Assembly: GCA_030052745.1 (NCBI GenBank)
Contig: JANBVO010000045.1
Span: forward strand, 1-64,000
Direction: 5' to 3'
DNA: 64,000 nt
From: Pleurostoma richardsiae
Taxonomy: Eukaryota; Ascomycota; Sordariomycetes; Calosphaeriales; Pleurostomataceae
This document shows, piece after piece, positions 34,901 through 47,285 of this stretch. Numbering within the stretch: position 1 is the stretch's first letter; each line of letters starts with the position of its first letter. Made by a program: the position numbers and the translations under genes. A model generated the notes under the pieces. That model was not told the DNA's origin. It searched no databases and saw only the letters and a list, made by a program, of their open reading frames with translations.

Positions 34901-35873
34901 TGAGCGCGTACGGTACGCCGTAGAAAATCTCGAATCCGTGATTACCAAGGATAGTCTCGAGGTAGTGCGAGGCAAGAGGTAGTTCAGCATTGTATATGTG
35001 TATTGACTTGCCGGAGTGGATGGCGCGGAAGACATTGCAAATTCCATGGTTGTGGTACAACGGGAGTGTGATGAAAGCCCGCATGTCCATGTTGAGGGAG
35101 TAGTTCACCAGAGCAGCTTTGTGCGTTTGATAAATGGGTTTCGGTAAGCCAGTCGATCCTGCTCTCGGATTAGCACTAGATCTAAATCACCACATAACAA
35201 CAGAGGATGGTGCGAGATACTGACCGCTGGAGTGTATGATGTATACATTGTTGGAAGTCTCGATTTCATGGTCAAGTCCTCCATCGAGCCTGGTGTCAAT
35301 ATGAGTATCAACGGGAAACTCGAAGACGAGTCTTGGTGCAATCTCTATGCATTGCAACCTTGGTAGAGGCTTCACTGCGCTGTTTGCAGCGCCCGAATAT
35401 CTCGTATCAACGAGCAGTGCCTTGGCGCCGGTAGCCTTCAGCAGCGAGTCAACCGCCTCCTGCGAGATCCTCGTTGAAAGAAACAAGGTTGTGTGGCCTA
35501 ATTTCATGAGCGCCAAGATAGTTATAAGATACTCTAGGTTTGATGGTCCGAGTATTGCAACGACCATTGGCTTGTCATCAGAGGAAGACCGAACCGGTAG
35601 CTTGTCTTCATAATGCCGCGCGACGCGGTAGGCGAATACGTCGAGCTGCTGCATCGTATAGTCGACATAGTCTATCCCCTTCGAGGGATATGATACAATA
35701 ATCTCCTGGCCGACTGTCCTCGCCCGGCGGCGCACCAGGTCATCTACTGTGAGTAGTGTGTCGTCTACCGCCACTTGTGGAACCTTGTCATGTGTTCTGT
35801 TTTCCTGGGCGACTCTGATCCCGTTGGTCGAGCTATGCCCCGCAGGGAATGTTGCTGTCATGGAGGCTGCCAT
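31907..35873 (-). CDS. NRPS-like A-T-reductase with C-terminal gluconokinase domain
   Basis: Exons 35873-35225, 35158-34762, 34654-33667, 33595-31907 give 1240 residues. The adenylation domain has HSSGSTGLPKP (A3, across intron 1), GHYGATEVG (A5, across intron 2) and RTDKGSVIR (A10). The carrier motif FFSLGMDSLQ puts phosphopantetheine on about Ser599. A thioester reductase starts at about 679 with VVTGATGSLGAH and contains GYAQSK (YxxxK), so an activated acid should be released as an aldehyde. There is no condensation domain. Unusually, residues ~1055-1240 are a complete GntK-type kinase: GPCGSGKTT, EGDSLH, CSALRKKYRDLLR, QRKDHYM, all matching gluconokinase motifs. The gene is divergent from an aldo-keto reductase over about 700 bp. 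The substrate is unknown. Confidence 0.85.
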
Positions 35874-36573
35874 GGCAGCCTAATCGCGGGATGGTCCAAA
35901 CTTCAATAATCACTTAGTATTCACCAGAATAGAGTCTCGGTCGTTAGAGTTGTAGGTTGGTGGCCGTATCATGTGGATGTGTTATGCGTTGAGGTACGCA
36001 GGTATTAATTATTGTGTTGCACGGTGCTAGTATAATCGGGCCAGAGCATCTCTCTTCTGGCCCAAGTTACCATATAAGACTACGGGCCGAGAATAGGAAG
36101 TTCACCACATGTACGGCAGCTTCAGCATCGATTATCCGAGGACCCAAGGTCAATGGCTTTTCCGCGCTGTGCAAGTGGGGACCGCGGACAAGTTGCCCGG
36201 ACTCGGAGAAGCGGGATGGACCGCAACGCTTTTCCGTGTGGAAGCGGAGAGATTCCAACGGCCGGAAACGCTTGCATTGCCCTCCATATCTCCACCTCGC
36301 CTTTGAATAGACCGACGTTACCACGGTAGAGCTGGTTGGGCGGAGGATCGCCGCCCCTCACGGCTTCAATGAGGCAATCGACTTCGGAAAGACCCGACTT
36401 CGTCTCCGACCTTCGGTCGACAGATTGTCACAAGGATCACACAAACTTGCATTTCTCTGAAGCACGAGAACTAGAAAAAAGCGAATTCCAGTCGGGACAC
36501 TGAACACTTTCAGGCAACGGTTGTTTCAAGAATATCGCGGAAACTTCGCCTAAACACTCCCAGGCTTGACTCG
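35874..36573. promoter_or_regulatory. Divergent promoter of NRPS-like and aldo-keto reductase genes
   Basis: This 700-bp region lies between two divergent starts and has no convincing gene. Co-expression of the two enzymes from it is inferred from layout only. Confidence 0.45.
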
Positions 36574-37634
36574 TTGCCCATCATGCCGCTTCTGACAAAT
36601 TTCAAGCTGAATACCGGAGCGGAAATCCCAGCGGTAGGCTTTGGCACCTGGCAGGCTCAGGCGCATGAGGTCGAGAGTGCCGTCGAACAAGCATTAAAGG
36701 CCGGCTATCGGCACATTGACTGTGCAGCTATCTACCGGAACGAGGCCGAAGTTGGGGCCGGCATTCGCGCAAGCGGAGTGTCGCGGTCCGAGATCTTCAT
36801 AACTGGGAAGCTCTGGAACACCAAGCACCGTCCGGAGGATGTTGAGAGCGGGCTGGATAAGACACTTGAGGACCTCGGGACAGACTACCTAGACTTGTTC
36901 CTGATGCACTGGCCGGTGTAAGTGCCCACTGGCATCCTGCCTTGCCAGTTTCGAAATGGAAACGGGATGAACTCGAGGCTGACTGTCTGTTTCGCAGGGC
37001 ATTTAAGCCGTCTGACAAATGGTTCCCATTGGACAGACACGGCGTCTTCGAGCTCGCTGACATCCGGCCTGCCGAGACGTACAAAGCCATGGAGAAGCTG
37101 TTGTCCACGGGGAAGGTGCGTGCTATTGGCGTCTGCAACTTCAACAGGCGGAGACTGCAGGATCTCCTCTCCAACTCCGATGTTGTCCCGGCCGTCAACC
37201 AAATCGAGGCGCACCCATACCTGCAGCAGCATGATCTTTTCGACTTCTGCAAGTCTAAGGGTATCCTGATCGAGGCATACTCTCCCCTCGGAAACAATCA
37301 GCTCAACGCGCCTCGGACGGTGGACGATTCGACTGTGCAGGCCCTCGCACGCGAGACTGGCATAGATGCCGGGCGGATGCTGTACTCATGGGGCGTGCAA
37401 CGCGGCACAGTTGTCCTACCCAAGAGTGTCACGCCGCACCGCATCGTTTCTAACCTTAACGTCATGAAGTTGCCGGAGGATGCGTTCGAGAAACTCAACG
37501 CCCTTGAGAGACACAAGAGGTTCAATATGCAGGCTCACTGGGGCGTCGATATCTTCGATGAGCTTGGCGAGGATACTTGTAAGCGGATAGCAGAGGAGGC
37601 CGGGCCTGAGAACCTAAAGAAGTTCGTGGCATAG
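36574..37634 (+). CDS. Aldo-keto reductase
   Basis: Exons 36574-36917 and 36998-37634 (80-bp intron), 326 residues, normal for the family. NADPH-dependent carbonyl reductase of AKR type: GYRHIDCAAIYRNE supplies the catalytic Asp and Tyr, ITGKLW the Lys and LMHWPV the His. VNQIEAHPYLQQ and VLPKSVTPHRI (cofactor region) are also present. The intron splits the codon for Val in HWPV. It shares an upstream region with the NRPS-like enzyme, whose reductase should yield an aldehyde, so reduction of that aldehyde to an alcohol is a natural guess. An in-frame ATG at 36583 is an alternative start. The stop lies only 19 bp from the convergent regulator's stop. Confidence 0.92.
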
Positions 37635-37653
37635 GCAGGTGTGTCCCTAGGCC

Positions 37654-40077
37654 CTAGGAGGGAGACCGCCAAGGATGGATACGTCGTCCTCTTTCTAGAC
37701 AATGCCCACCTATGTGAGCTGGTATGGGTCCAATGTAGTGGACACCCAGGAATCCGGGGAAGCGGCAAATCCAGAGAAAGCACCCAGCGCCTATAGAGCA
37801 GTATGTCAGTACTTCATCAATGAGCTTTGGGCCGTGTGGCCAGCCTGTACTACCTACAAGGGAGTCGATGTCCAACCAGTCTGTCGTCTGCCACGCGTCC
37901 CATTGGTTCTGGAGGGCCGTAGTAATTGAGCCACTAGGCTGCAGAATAAAACTGTCGTCAATGTCGTCCGCCATATTTCCGACCAAGCCGGTGTGGTTGT
38001 TGACGCTTAGGGAAGTCGAATCTCCTTGGAAATGCGATGACTGCTGTATTGCGCTCCCGGGCGATTTACACAAGGCCTCCTGCCTCAGTTCCTCGAGAAT
38101 TATGCTGTATCTCCGACTTGGTGAGTTAGAAGCAGTAGCCTTTGCTAGATGCAGCTGACAGCTCTCGGCAAGTTCGAAGAGACTGTCGGTGTGCTTCCAC
38201 GGCGAATCCGTTTCCAATTTCCAACCCAAGGCATCCCTCTGGATTTTCCAGACGTACACAACTGCGAGGGAGCAGAATGTCACGTAGTGTGTCCACCAAA
38301 AAGCATGGAATAGTGTCCCGTCCTGCGCCATCTCCTCTACCATCTCCAACACATCCCTTGCGGCTGACATGCAGTCTGAGACGGCCCTGGTTACCATGGC
38401 TGATTTCCCGCTGCGATTCCCAAGTTGCCAAAGTAGGAACGGGCGGTTTAGATGCATTATTGCATGACCGCGGGCCAGCCTCATTGCCGAGGCCTGGCGC
38501 CGGAATGGGTGGACTAGACTGGAGGGCCTGATGGAGCCCAGTATTACAGGGAGACTTGCGGCCCAGCTATCCAGGTCATCTCTTATGCGTCGCACGATTT
38601 CCGTCATCGAGTCTCCCGACTGTTGATTGATCGCGTAAACGTGTTGTGAAATTTGCCCGACTATCCGGCCGATCCTAAACGTTCAGGCCGCGTTAACCAT
38701 GACGCTTCCGGACTAGCCTCTTACCAAGGGTCTGTCTTACCGGGCATGATAGATTAGGGAGTCAATTGAGCAATCTTGACGACTCGCTGCTGGCCTTGGC
38801 CCCTCAGTGGTCATATCTTGGTCGTTCACAGGGTCTGGAAGTTCCTGGTCAATGTTCTCATCGTGGTAGTGCCGTGGCCGGCCGAATATTATCCCTAAAT
38901 ACACGTCGAGAATATAGGCCACCCAGAACGTCCGCCTGCGACACTGGGCGTCGATGTAGTCATGCGGGAGCTCTCTTGCGGGGAGTGGCCGAGGTCGCTG
39001 CGCGCGTCTATGAAGTCCCAATGCTGCAATGGTCTGCAGGGCGTTACCGAAAACATACCACGCTTGGTTCATGCGTGACGAGTGAAGAAGGTAAAGAACC
39101 TGGGCTAATCTCGCCTGGACTGACTCCAAGGTTGGACACCCGGTTGCGGCATCTGCGAGATGGCAAGCAGCTAGGAACAGCCTGTCGCTCTTCCGCATAG
39201 ATACAGCCTCGTCTTCAGAGGCATGTAACCCACTACACTTGCCTTTGTGGAAGACGGCGATGGCTAGAATGGTGAGCACAACGGCGGCCTTCATCTCTCC
39301 GAGTCCATGCTCGATCTGCAGGCCATTATGCAGGTTTTGGTGGACGTGGTGGAGCCACGCCTCGACCCTTGGCCTGTGCAAGAAGCGGTATGTAGCAATG
39401 CACACCTCGAAGTAATAACTCAGAAGCTCCGTCGACGTAGTCAGATCGGGGATAGGAAGCCCGCCGCCGCTGCCGTCAATGCCGAATGGCTTATCGCCAG
39501 CCCGCACCTGCAGCTGGAGCCTATCGCTCCCGCTGGGGCTGTCATCGGCGACGACCCGCGGTCGCTGTCGCGATAGTCTCTTCCAGGCGCGATGCAAAAA
39601 GGCGAGACCGGAAGTTGGTTCGACATACTGGCCCTGAATCTCCGTCACGCCCAGGTCGGGCGAGGTTCTCGACGGGAGAGGGGTCGGCTGGACGGAGCGT
39701 TGTAGAGGCAAATCACTCCGCCCCAGGCCGCCGTTCTGCACTGCTAGTGGGCTAACGGCAACTGTACCGACAGCGCGGTCTCGCGTTCCTGGCGTCAGAA
39801 GTGGCGTCGGGGGTCGCCCCCGAGCATACTTAGTCTCGTAGAGGCACTGTACGCCCCTCCTCGTACAGTTTGAGCATGGCAACGTCCCAGAGCACTTGGC
39901 TTTCCTCTGCTTGCACGTGTCGCATGCCCGGCTCACCATCTGCCGTTTGCCTGTGCTGCGCTTCGGGTCGGCCAGGTCATTGCGAGACCTTTTCCGCAAG
40001 CTACCGTGAGGTGGGGAGCTCTCGGTTCCGGTGACAAGACGTAGGCCGAACGGAGAAGTAGGATCCATGGCAGGCAT
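37654..40077 (-). CDS. Zn(II)2Cys6 transcription factor with fungal TF domain
   Basis: Exons 40077-38741 and 38674-37654 (66-bp intron), 785 residues. The cluster CDTCKQRKAKC...CSNC...C spans residues ~52-78, after a basic stretch. The fungal-specific transcription factor domain follows, with ...LLSYYFEVCIATYRFLHRP and RRRTFWVAYILDVYLGIIFGRP. Splicing restores R-I-G-R at the join and continues into a helical C-terminal half. The frame stays open upstream to an ATG at 40224, but that extension looks non-coding. It sits inside the NRPS-like/AKR/transporter group and is the likely pathway regulator by position. Confidence 0.85.
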
Positions 40078-40592
40078 GTAGCGTGGCCCGCTCGGGTCGT
40101 TGTCTTCAGAAATTGGACGGAGTAAGAGGTAGTGAGAACGGAAAAGGCTGGGTGCGGACCTTAAGTATCCGGAAAAGGGTACATTAGATTGCTCCGCCCA
40201 GGCTATTACCCACCTAGGACCCAAGCTCGGGCGCTAGAGCAAATGCGGGGTAGCAGCCCACCCAGGCTCACTGCAATTGCTGCGAGACACCTCTAGGACC
40301 GTACAGCGAGGTTCCCCAGCTACGTGGATACCAGGGTTTAAGCCGTCAACGAGCAACGCTGGCCGAGGCTACCCAATGCCGGACAAAACAAAGAATCCGT
40401 GTTTTCAGCGAATAACGATATAGTAGTGGAAAGGCAATGTTCTAAGTAAGGTGCCTATTCGAAACTGCAGGAGCTGGCATCATCGGATTCATGGCGTACA
40501 TTGCAGCTGAATCCAGTGGTTCGCACAACTTGTATCCTTAAACCCCCCCACGCTTTAGCCAGCGCTTGTCTCGCGTCTAAGGCAGAGTTCAC
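40078..40592. other. Regulator upstream region / transporter 3' region
   Basis: About 500 bases between the start of the minus-strand regulator and the stop of the minus-strand transporter. No gene recognised. Confidence 0.5.
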
Positions 40593-42260
40593 TCATTTCT
40601 TATCTCGAAACTCGATCGTCTCAGGCTCGTCGTGATCCTTGTCGTCAATATCCTTGGTGTCCTTCGGCTCAACCGCCGCGTCACCAAATACGGCAGCGAC
40701 TTGCTCAAGGGTGAGCTGATTCGTTTCGGGGAGGAAGAAGTAGTAGATCAGGCCAGCAACGATGTTGGTACCAATGAAAATGAAGTAGAAGCGCCACTTC
40801 AGCGAGTCGAATGCGATGGGCGACACCTGGGTAAGCCAGATAGCAGTTACAGCTTGAGTGAAGATGGCGAATCCGACTCCTGTACCTCGAAGATGGAGGG
40901 GGAAGATCTCGGAAACAAGTACCCAGTTCGTGCTGTTGAAGAACAGAGCATATAAGAAAGAGAAGATAAAAATGAAGGCTACTCCCGCGGAGCTTCCTGC
41001 TAAGTTGTGGTCGTCCGGGTAGAATTTCGAGAGTGCGGTTAAGACCGCGAGTGTAGCAGCCAGTACAATGCAGCCAACGCCTGCCATGCTGTTAGTGTTT
41101 GTGATCGATAGAACACCTAGGTCATGTAGCCTTGCAAAGCTGATGGGTATGGAAGGTCATACACATTGTCCTCCGTCGCGGCCAGTTGTCCGAAACCCAG
41201 GCCAAGTTAACAATCTGGCCAAGGACACCCATAGTGCCGTAGCAGCCGGCAATGAGTAGCACAGTCTGGCCCTTGAAGCCGAGTGCAGCGTACATGAGGC
41301 TCTGGTAATTCTGGATGATTTGCGATCCTGACAGTTTCGTCATGTTCACGATCAAGCAGGCCAAGAAGAGGCGACGGCCGTATCTGGGTGTGAAAAGGAC
41401 GCGAAGAGACGACCTCTTCCGGATGTCTGCCTCCAGCGCCAGTTGGTCGCGAATCTCAGTGTACTGTCTTTGCACGAATTCATCGCCCCTTGCTCCATGA
41501 AGCCTCTGCAGCACGGCAAGCGCGTCTTCGTGCCGCTCTTGCCTGACCACTGCTCGACAGTCAGTGTTCACAGCTATCGCAGGGCGAAGAATAAAGGGTG
41601 TAGTGACATACGCCAGCGAGGAGAGAATGGCATAAACACAACAAGAAGACCAAGAGCAGCCGCTGGCGGCGCCTGCATGGCAAGGGGAATACGCCACTGC
41701 GCATTTCCGTGTGCGAAGGAACCGGCATATCCGATCCAGTTCGCAAGGAAGAATCCGATCGCGTTGGTAAGTCCTTTGAGACCAACTAGAAAGCCGCGGT
41801 TCTCCGGAGGCGATATCTCTGCGAGGTATACGGGAGTCACGGAGTACAGCACGCCGGTTGACCAGCCGCTGAGGATGCGACCAGAAATAATCATGCCTGG
41901 GTTTACCGCTGCAGCCTGCAGTGCGGCCCCGACAATACTGACGATGGCACCCATAAGCACGGTATAGCGGCGGCTCCACCTATCCATGAGCCACCCGGAC
42001 TGCAGACCGCCGATACAGCTGCCGGCGTAATATGAAGACACAATGCCCCCGGTCAGAGCGGGGTCACCTTTTGGGCCGCCGTACATGTACTGCTTGAACG
42101 ATGACTGGCTGATTGTCGTGGCGATGATTCCACTGTCGAGACCGTAGAGCAGACTGGCAGAAAGTACCGTCAGGAGAGTAAGACGAATGGAGGGAATAGA
42201 CCGCCTACCCGCCCATACTGATGCCAATAGAGGCAAGCAAGGCATTTTTGGTGTTGCCAT
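40593..42260 (-). CDS. MFS sugar-porter-type transporter
   Basis: Exons 42260-41612, 41549-41165, 41088-40593 give 509 residues with about 12 membrane helices. Family marks: GLDSGIIA in helix 1, DRWSRRYTVLMGA after helix 2, LAEISPPENRG, FSPRWLVRQERHEDAL across intron 1, PLHLRGTGVG and the closing PETNQLTLEQV. These fit the sugar porter family, with proton-coupled uptake at the plasma membrane. It is divergent from the GH106-like glycosidase, so uptake of the sugar that enzyme releases is a plausible role. Introns are 62 and 76 bp. The donor of intron 2 was chosen to keep frame (T-I-M-A-G). Confidence 0.88.
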
Positions 42261-42851
42261 GGTGGCCGCGTTGCGGTTTCACAGAGCCCATGTTGATGCG
42301 AGGCGTGTCCACAGGATATCAAACTTGAGTAGCTGACGCCTTGAAGAAGAGTATAACTGATACACTGCCCCTGTGTCGAACTGGGCTACTGAATGACCGC
42401 TTGGATATAAATGCTTGGAACACACAACCTGCCTGGACTCCACAACTCCGCAACTCACCTCCGCAATTTGCGAAGGGACCTGCGTCTTCTGGACCCACAC
42501 CCCGCAATATTGGACTTTGGCCCCAGAAATCCCATCAATGCGGGGTCTTCAACTCCGGCGGCGGACTCTTGAGGGGAAAGAGGCTTTTCCGGGGCGCTTC
42601 TCCGCTGCGCCATCCTTCTGCCTATCTCCGCCAATTTTCCATCCGCATCCCCGTTCGTTTCGCACGATCATCGGACCGAGACGGGCAACGGTCCTCAGTA
42701 CAAGCCTAGCCCACGAAAGAAACAGAGATGAAATGCATGAGTCCGCTCGTCTATTTGGAAATGGTGTAGTCAATGCTTGCTGGAGAGCCGCATTGAAGCC
42801 CCCGAAGAGAAGTTATTGGAAAGGACAAAAGATAATTCTGAGGGGATAACC
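42261..42851. promoter_or_regulatory. Divergent promoter of transporter and glycosidase
   Basis: A 590-bp shared upstream region between divergent starts. An in-frame ATG for the glycosidase at 42777 lies inside it, but the one at 42852 has the better context (ACCATGG). Confidence 0.45.
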
Positions 42852-45800
42852 ATGGCAACGACGCGCCAGTCTAGACCGGTCGGCGGTCAGTATAATGGAG
42901 GAAGATCGAATCCTCTCCTCTTCCCAAAATCGGACGACCCCTTTGATCCGGAGCTGTTCCAGTCGCCAACTTCAGAGTATCGAGGTTGTCCTCTATGGGC
43001 GTGGAACAACAACCTAAGACGGAACCAGCTGCTGCGACAGATCGACCACATGGCCGACATGGGTCTCGGGGGTTTCCATATTCATTCCCGAACAGGCCTA
43101 GGCACGCCTTACATGGGAACCGAGTTCATGGGTCATGTGAGGGCATGTGCAGAACACGCAGCTGAGAAAGGCATGCTAGCTTGTCTTTACGATGAAGACA
43201 GGTGGCCTAGCGGGTATGGGGGGGGCTTGGTCACAAAAGGTCACCCTGAGTTTCGAGCGCTTCATCTCCTTTTGACGCCGCGTAAATACGGAGAGGCTGG
43301 TGAGATCCGGTAAGCGTTATCTGGCTCATTGCCGCTCTTGGTAGGAGCAAAAGCCTCTAACCATTTCCTCGCCGACAGTCCACCTCAAGGCGCAAATGCC
43401 AGCGCTGTACGGAGCGAGGAGGGTTTCCTTGTCGCCAGATACGATATTCTCTTCGACCCGTTTAGTACTAAGGTCATCAATGCCAAAAGACTGAGCAGCG
43501 ATGAAGAGGAAGAGCCGGGGAGGAACATTTGGTACGCATACGTCGAGACAAATCCAGACTCGGAGTGGTTTAACACGGGAGCTTATATCGACTCCCTGAA
43601 CGAGAAAGCAGTCTCGAGGTTCATCGAGACGACTCATCAGGTCTATGCGGATGCACTGGCCGACCTATTGGGCTCTACCGTGCCTAGCATCTTTACCGAC
43701 GAGCCACAGTTTGCACACAAGACACATCTAATGGAGGCGAGCGACCAGTCAGACATCTTTCTGCCTTGGACGGACAACCTTGCCGACACCTTCTCGAACA
43801 GATTTCGCTACGACCTCCTAGATGCTCTCCCCAGGCTCATATGGGATATTCCTAGCACAGAATCTCCTGAGTCGACAAATCTGGCTGCGGCGTCGTCGGA
43901 GCTGACCAGGCATCAATTCCACGACCACGTTTGCGAGCGTTTTGTCGACGCGTTCATGGACAATATAGCAAGCTGGTGCAAAAAGCATGGAATTTTACTA
44001 ATCGGACATATGATGAAGGAGCCAACCCTCAAGTCTCAAACGGAGGCAATCGGCGAAGCGATGCGGTGCTATCGGAGCTTGGACGTCCCGGGAATCGACA
44101 TGCTCACCGACCTCTACGAGTTCAACACCGTGAAGCAGTGCAGCAGTGTGGCTCGGCAAAACGGCTCTCGCGGTGTCATGTGCGAGATATGTGAGGCTCT
44201 TCTCCCTCTTAGTTCCCTCACCTCACGTCTGACCGGCTTCTGACACTTCTTCCCGTAGATGGTGTGACAAACTGGACGTTTGACTTCGCCGGCCACAAGG
44301 CTAGCGGGGACTGGCAGGCTGCTCTGGGAGTCACATTCCGCGTTCATCATCTTTCCTGGGTCAGCATGGCCGGCGAGGGCAAGCGGGACTATCCGGCCTC
44401 GATAGGCTACCAAAGTAACTGGTTCAGGCTATACCCGCACATCGAGGACCACTTTGCGCGCCTCAATGTCGCGATGACGCGCGGCAAGCCCGTGACAAGG
44501 GTAGCGGCCATCCACCCAATCGAAAGCTTCTGGCTTTGCTTTGGTCCCATGGACTCTAATGCGACTGAGATGGCCTATCGAGACAAGGCGTTTGAGGATC
44601 TGACAAGATGGCTGATCTTTGGCCTTGTGGACTTTGACTTCATCTCGGAGAGCCTGTTTCCAGAGCAGTGCGACCTGGATTCCATCGTTTCTTCTGTTCT
44701 CCCAGTGGGTTGCATGAATTACGAGGCTGTCATTGTTCCCAACTTGAGAACAGTAAGGTCAACGACCCTGGCACGCCTTGAGAAGTTTGCGAGCAAAGGG
44801 GGCCGCGTCTTCGTCGCCGGGAGCCAACCGTCACTTGTCGACGCCATACCTGCACCGGACGGAATGACGGGTATTCCCTGTGCCGAGAACATTCAGTTTA
44901 CCGCTTTTCATGTCATACAGGCTCTTGAACCGTACCGTGATGTGCGTGTTAGGACCGCGGATGAAGGCGTTGCAACTGACAAGATCTTGTACCAGCTAAG
45001 GGATGACGGCGCAAGCAAATTTCTCTTCATGTGCAATACGGATCGAGTCCGCTACTACCCCACAAAAGTCGATATCAGAGGAGTATATAATGTCATCGTC
45101 CTCGATACTACGACAGGAGAAAAGCGGCCCCTACCCTCCAGGGTTGTGAACGGCTGGACAATGATTGAGTGGCATTTCGAGCCCATAGGAAGCACGCTTC
45201 TCCAGCTCTTCAAAGCAAAGACTCTGGGCAACAATCCGAAGGCAAACGGTGTCAAGCAGTTCGTAGCTAGAGACGCGCTTCGGACTCTAGGCACCACTTT
45301 TTCGCTCGACGGTGTAACTCTCAGCGAACCAAACGTTCTCCTCCTTGACTACTGCATATGGACCATCGACAGCGAGGGATGGTCGCCAGAGACTGAGGTC
45401 TTGCGAGCAGAGAATGACATTCGAAGACAGCTTCAGTTGCCCCTAAAATTGGAGGCTCTCCGTCAGCCGTGGTCACAGCCGGTCAAGGAGACAGAGCGCA
45501 AAACCGATGTGGTTGTCCGCTTCACGTTCACCACGACTGTCCCGAAAGAGGGAATCCAGTTGGCAATTGAAGATGCACCAAACGTTGGTGTCTCGATAGA
45601 CGGTATTTCCCTTCCCCGACCGACGCCTGTTTCAGGGTGGTGGGTAGATGAGGACATTCACACGGTCAATATACCGCCGCTAACGAAGGGTTTACACACG
45701 CTCGAGCTCACTTACGCCTTCGGCCTGCTCACGAATATCGAGCGCGTTTACCTCCTGGGAAACTTTAGTGTAGACCTGCGGGGTCGCCACGCCGTTGTGA

Positions 45801-46291
45801 GGCCCTTCGATTGTAACATCGACTTTGGCGACTGGACGAGACTTGGTATGCCGTTCTACGCTGGAGATGTCACTTACCACTGTTCGTTCACAACAGATGG
45901 CGATGTGGCGCGGGAGTACTGGCTAGAAGTTCCCAGATTCGCTGGCCCAGTCCTTGAGGTCCATGTGGCGAGTCACCCCGACCCAAAGCTGCGGAAACAG
46001 ATCATTGCCACCGAGCCCCATGTGGTAGCACTTGGCGAAAGGTCGGTAGGGGAGAAGGTGGAGGTGCAAATAACTTGCTACGGAAACCGCGAGAACGCGT
46101 TCGGAACGATACACAAGCCCGATGGGACGACGCGATGGGTGGCCAGCAATGCCTGGCGCGCCGAGCATGAACTTTGGATGGAAGAGTACAATGTTAAACG
46201 GATGGGTGTGCTGCAGAGACCGAGAGTCAAGGTACTGGGTGCCGAGATCTACAACGTGCGAATCAACCCGTTGAAGAGGTGGATCATTTAG
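42852..46291 (+). CDS. GH106-like (alpha-L-rhamnosidase-type) glycoside hydrolase
   Basis: Exons 42852-43309, 43379-44190, 44259-46291, giving 1100 residues. No signal peptide, so probably intracellular. The N-terminal barrel has PLWAWNN, GLGGFHIHSRTGLGTPYMG and LYDEDRWPSGYGGG; FTDEPQ and GHMMKEP carry candidate catalytic acids; then PGIDMLTD. The C-terminal half is beta-sandwich-like. These features fit the large fungal enzymes grouped near GH106. Intron 1 (69 bp) was set by CTAAC branch and CAG acceptor, giving R-P-P-Q-G; intron 2 (68 bp) restores CEIYGVTNW. With the divergent sugar porter it would form an uptake-plus-hydrolysis pair. The rhamnose specificity is inferred from family resemblance only. 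Confidence 0.8.
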
Positions 46292-47285
46292 ATATCCAGG
46301 CACGGTACAACTAAGATTTAGAGATGATGGATTTATTGTTCCCAAATCTTGGGTCGAATGACAGGCCGGGAGCTAACTGTATGTATAAAATCTCACTCTT
46401 GTGGTCGAGAAGAGAATGGTCGCAGCTTATGCATAGATCACACATTAACAAAAGGTATTGATTGCCAGATCCTAGAAGCATCACTCTTCTTGCCCGGCAA
46501 CCAATGGCCGGGGCACGAGGGTTTCAGCGTTGATATCTTGAAGGCTTCGTCTACTCCTTTGGTAGCCTGATAGATCATAGGACAGATATCTTCAAATTGT
46601 GTCAGTCATTACCGAGTTACGCTAGAATTGAGAGAGATCCCACAGGCGTCCTAATCTGTTCTGTTTCCGAATTGACCGGATTAGACATTCCGTTGCATAC
46701 CGGTACTTCTACCTGGATATTTTCTGCAATCTGCTATGTTAGGGCTTTGTTACGAATTCTAGTCATTACCCAGCGCAGTGCACAAGACGATGGTGCCCTC
46801 TTTCATGGCTGACTTGATACCATGGCATCCTCTCAATCGCTCCAGCAATCCATCGATTAGACCATGTTTTTACAGAGGGCGGGGGCAGGATGGTTAGCGA
46901 CTGGAGTCAGTATGATAGGTGGAAAGTAAAGTGACTGTACCGTGTATTCACGTCGTAATCGCAGTATCACCGGGAAATTCGCCTCTCTCAAAGACTTGGG
47001 GCTGGTCATGTTGGTGACTAGCCGGTATTGGTCCAACGGAACTTTACTGTCCGTCGAGCTGCTCGTAGGATCTCATGACCGTACTGCGCTTGGTAGCTAG
47101 GATCTCTTCTAGCAATTAGGATATTGACGTGGTAAGGTAAGACATCCGGTGATGGAGCACAAAGCATTTGATCAATGGCACAGATCGTTCATATATTGCT
47201 ACGAGAGCGGAACCCGTCTTTCGAAGCACAACAATTTACCTACGTCTTCAATCTGTCCTAGCAGAGCTTACCCCTCACTTTTGCG
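46292..47285. other. Intergenic, about 1 kb
   Basis: Only short unassigned frames; no motif, repeat or RNA gene seen. Confidence 0.5.

Noticed and set aside
31907-35873. Full nonribosomal peptide synthetase
   Set aside because: No condensation domain; only one adenylation and one carrier domain precede the reductase.
40078-40224. 49-residue N-terminal extension of the second Zn2Cys6 regulator
   Set aside because: Open by chance; composition is unlike the protein and ATGs just upstream of the basic region are better starts.
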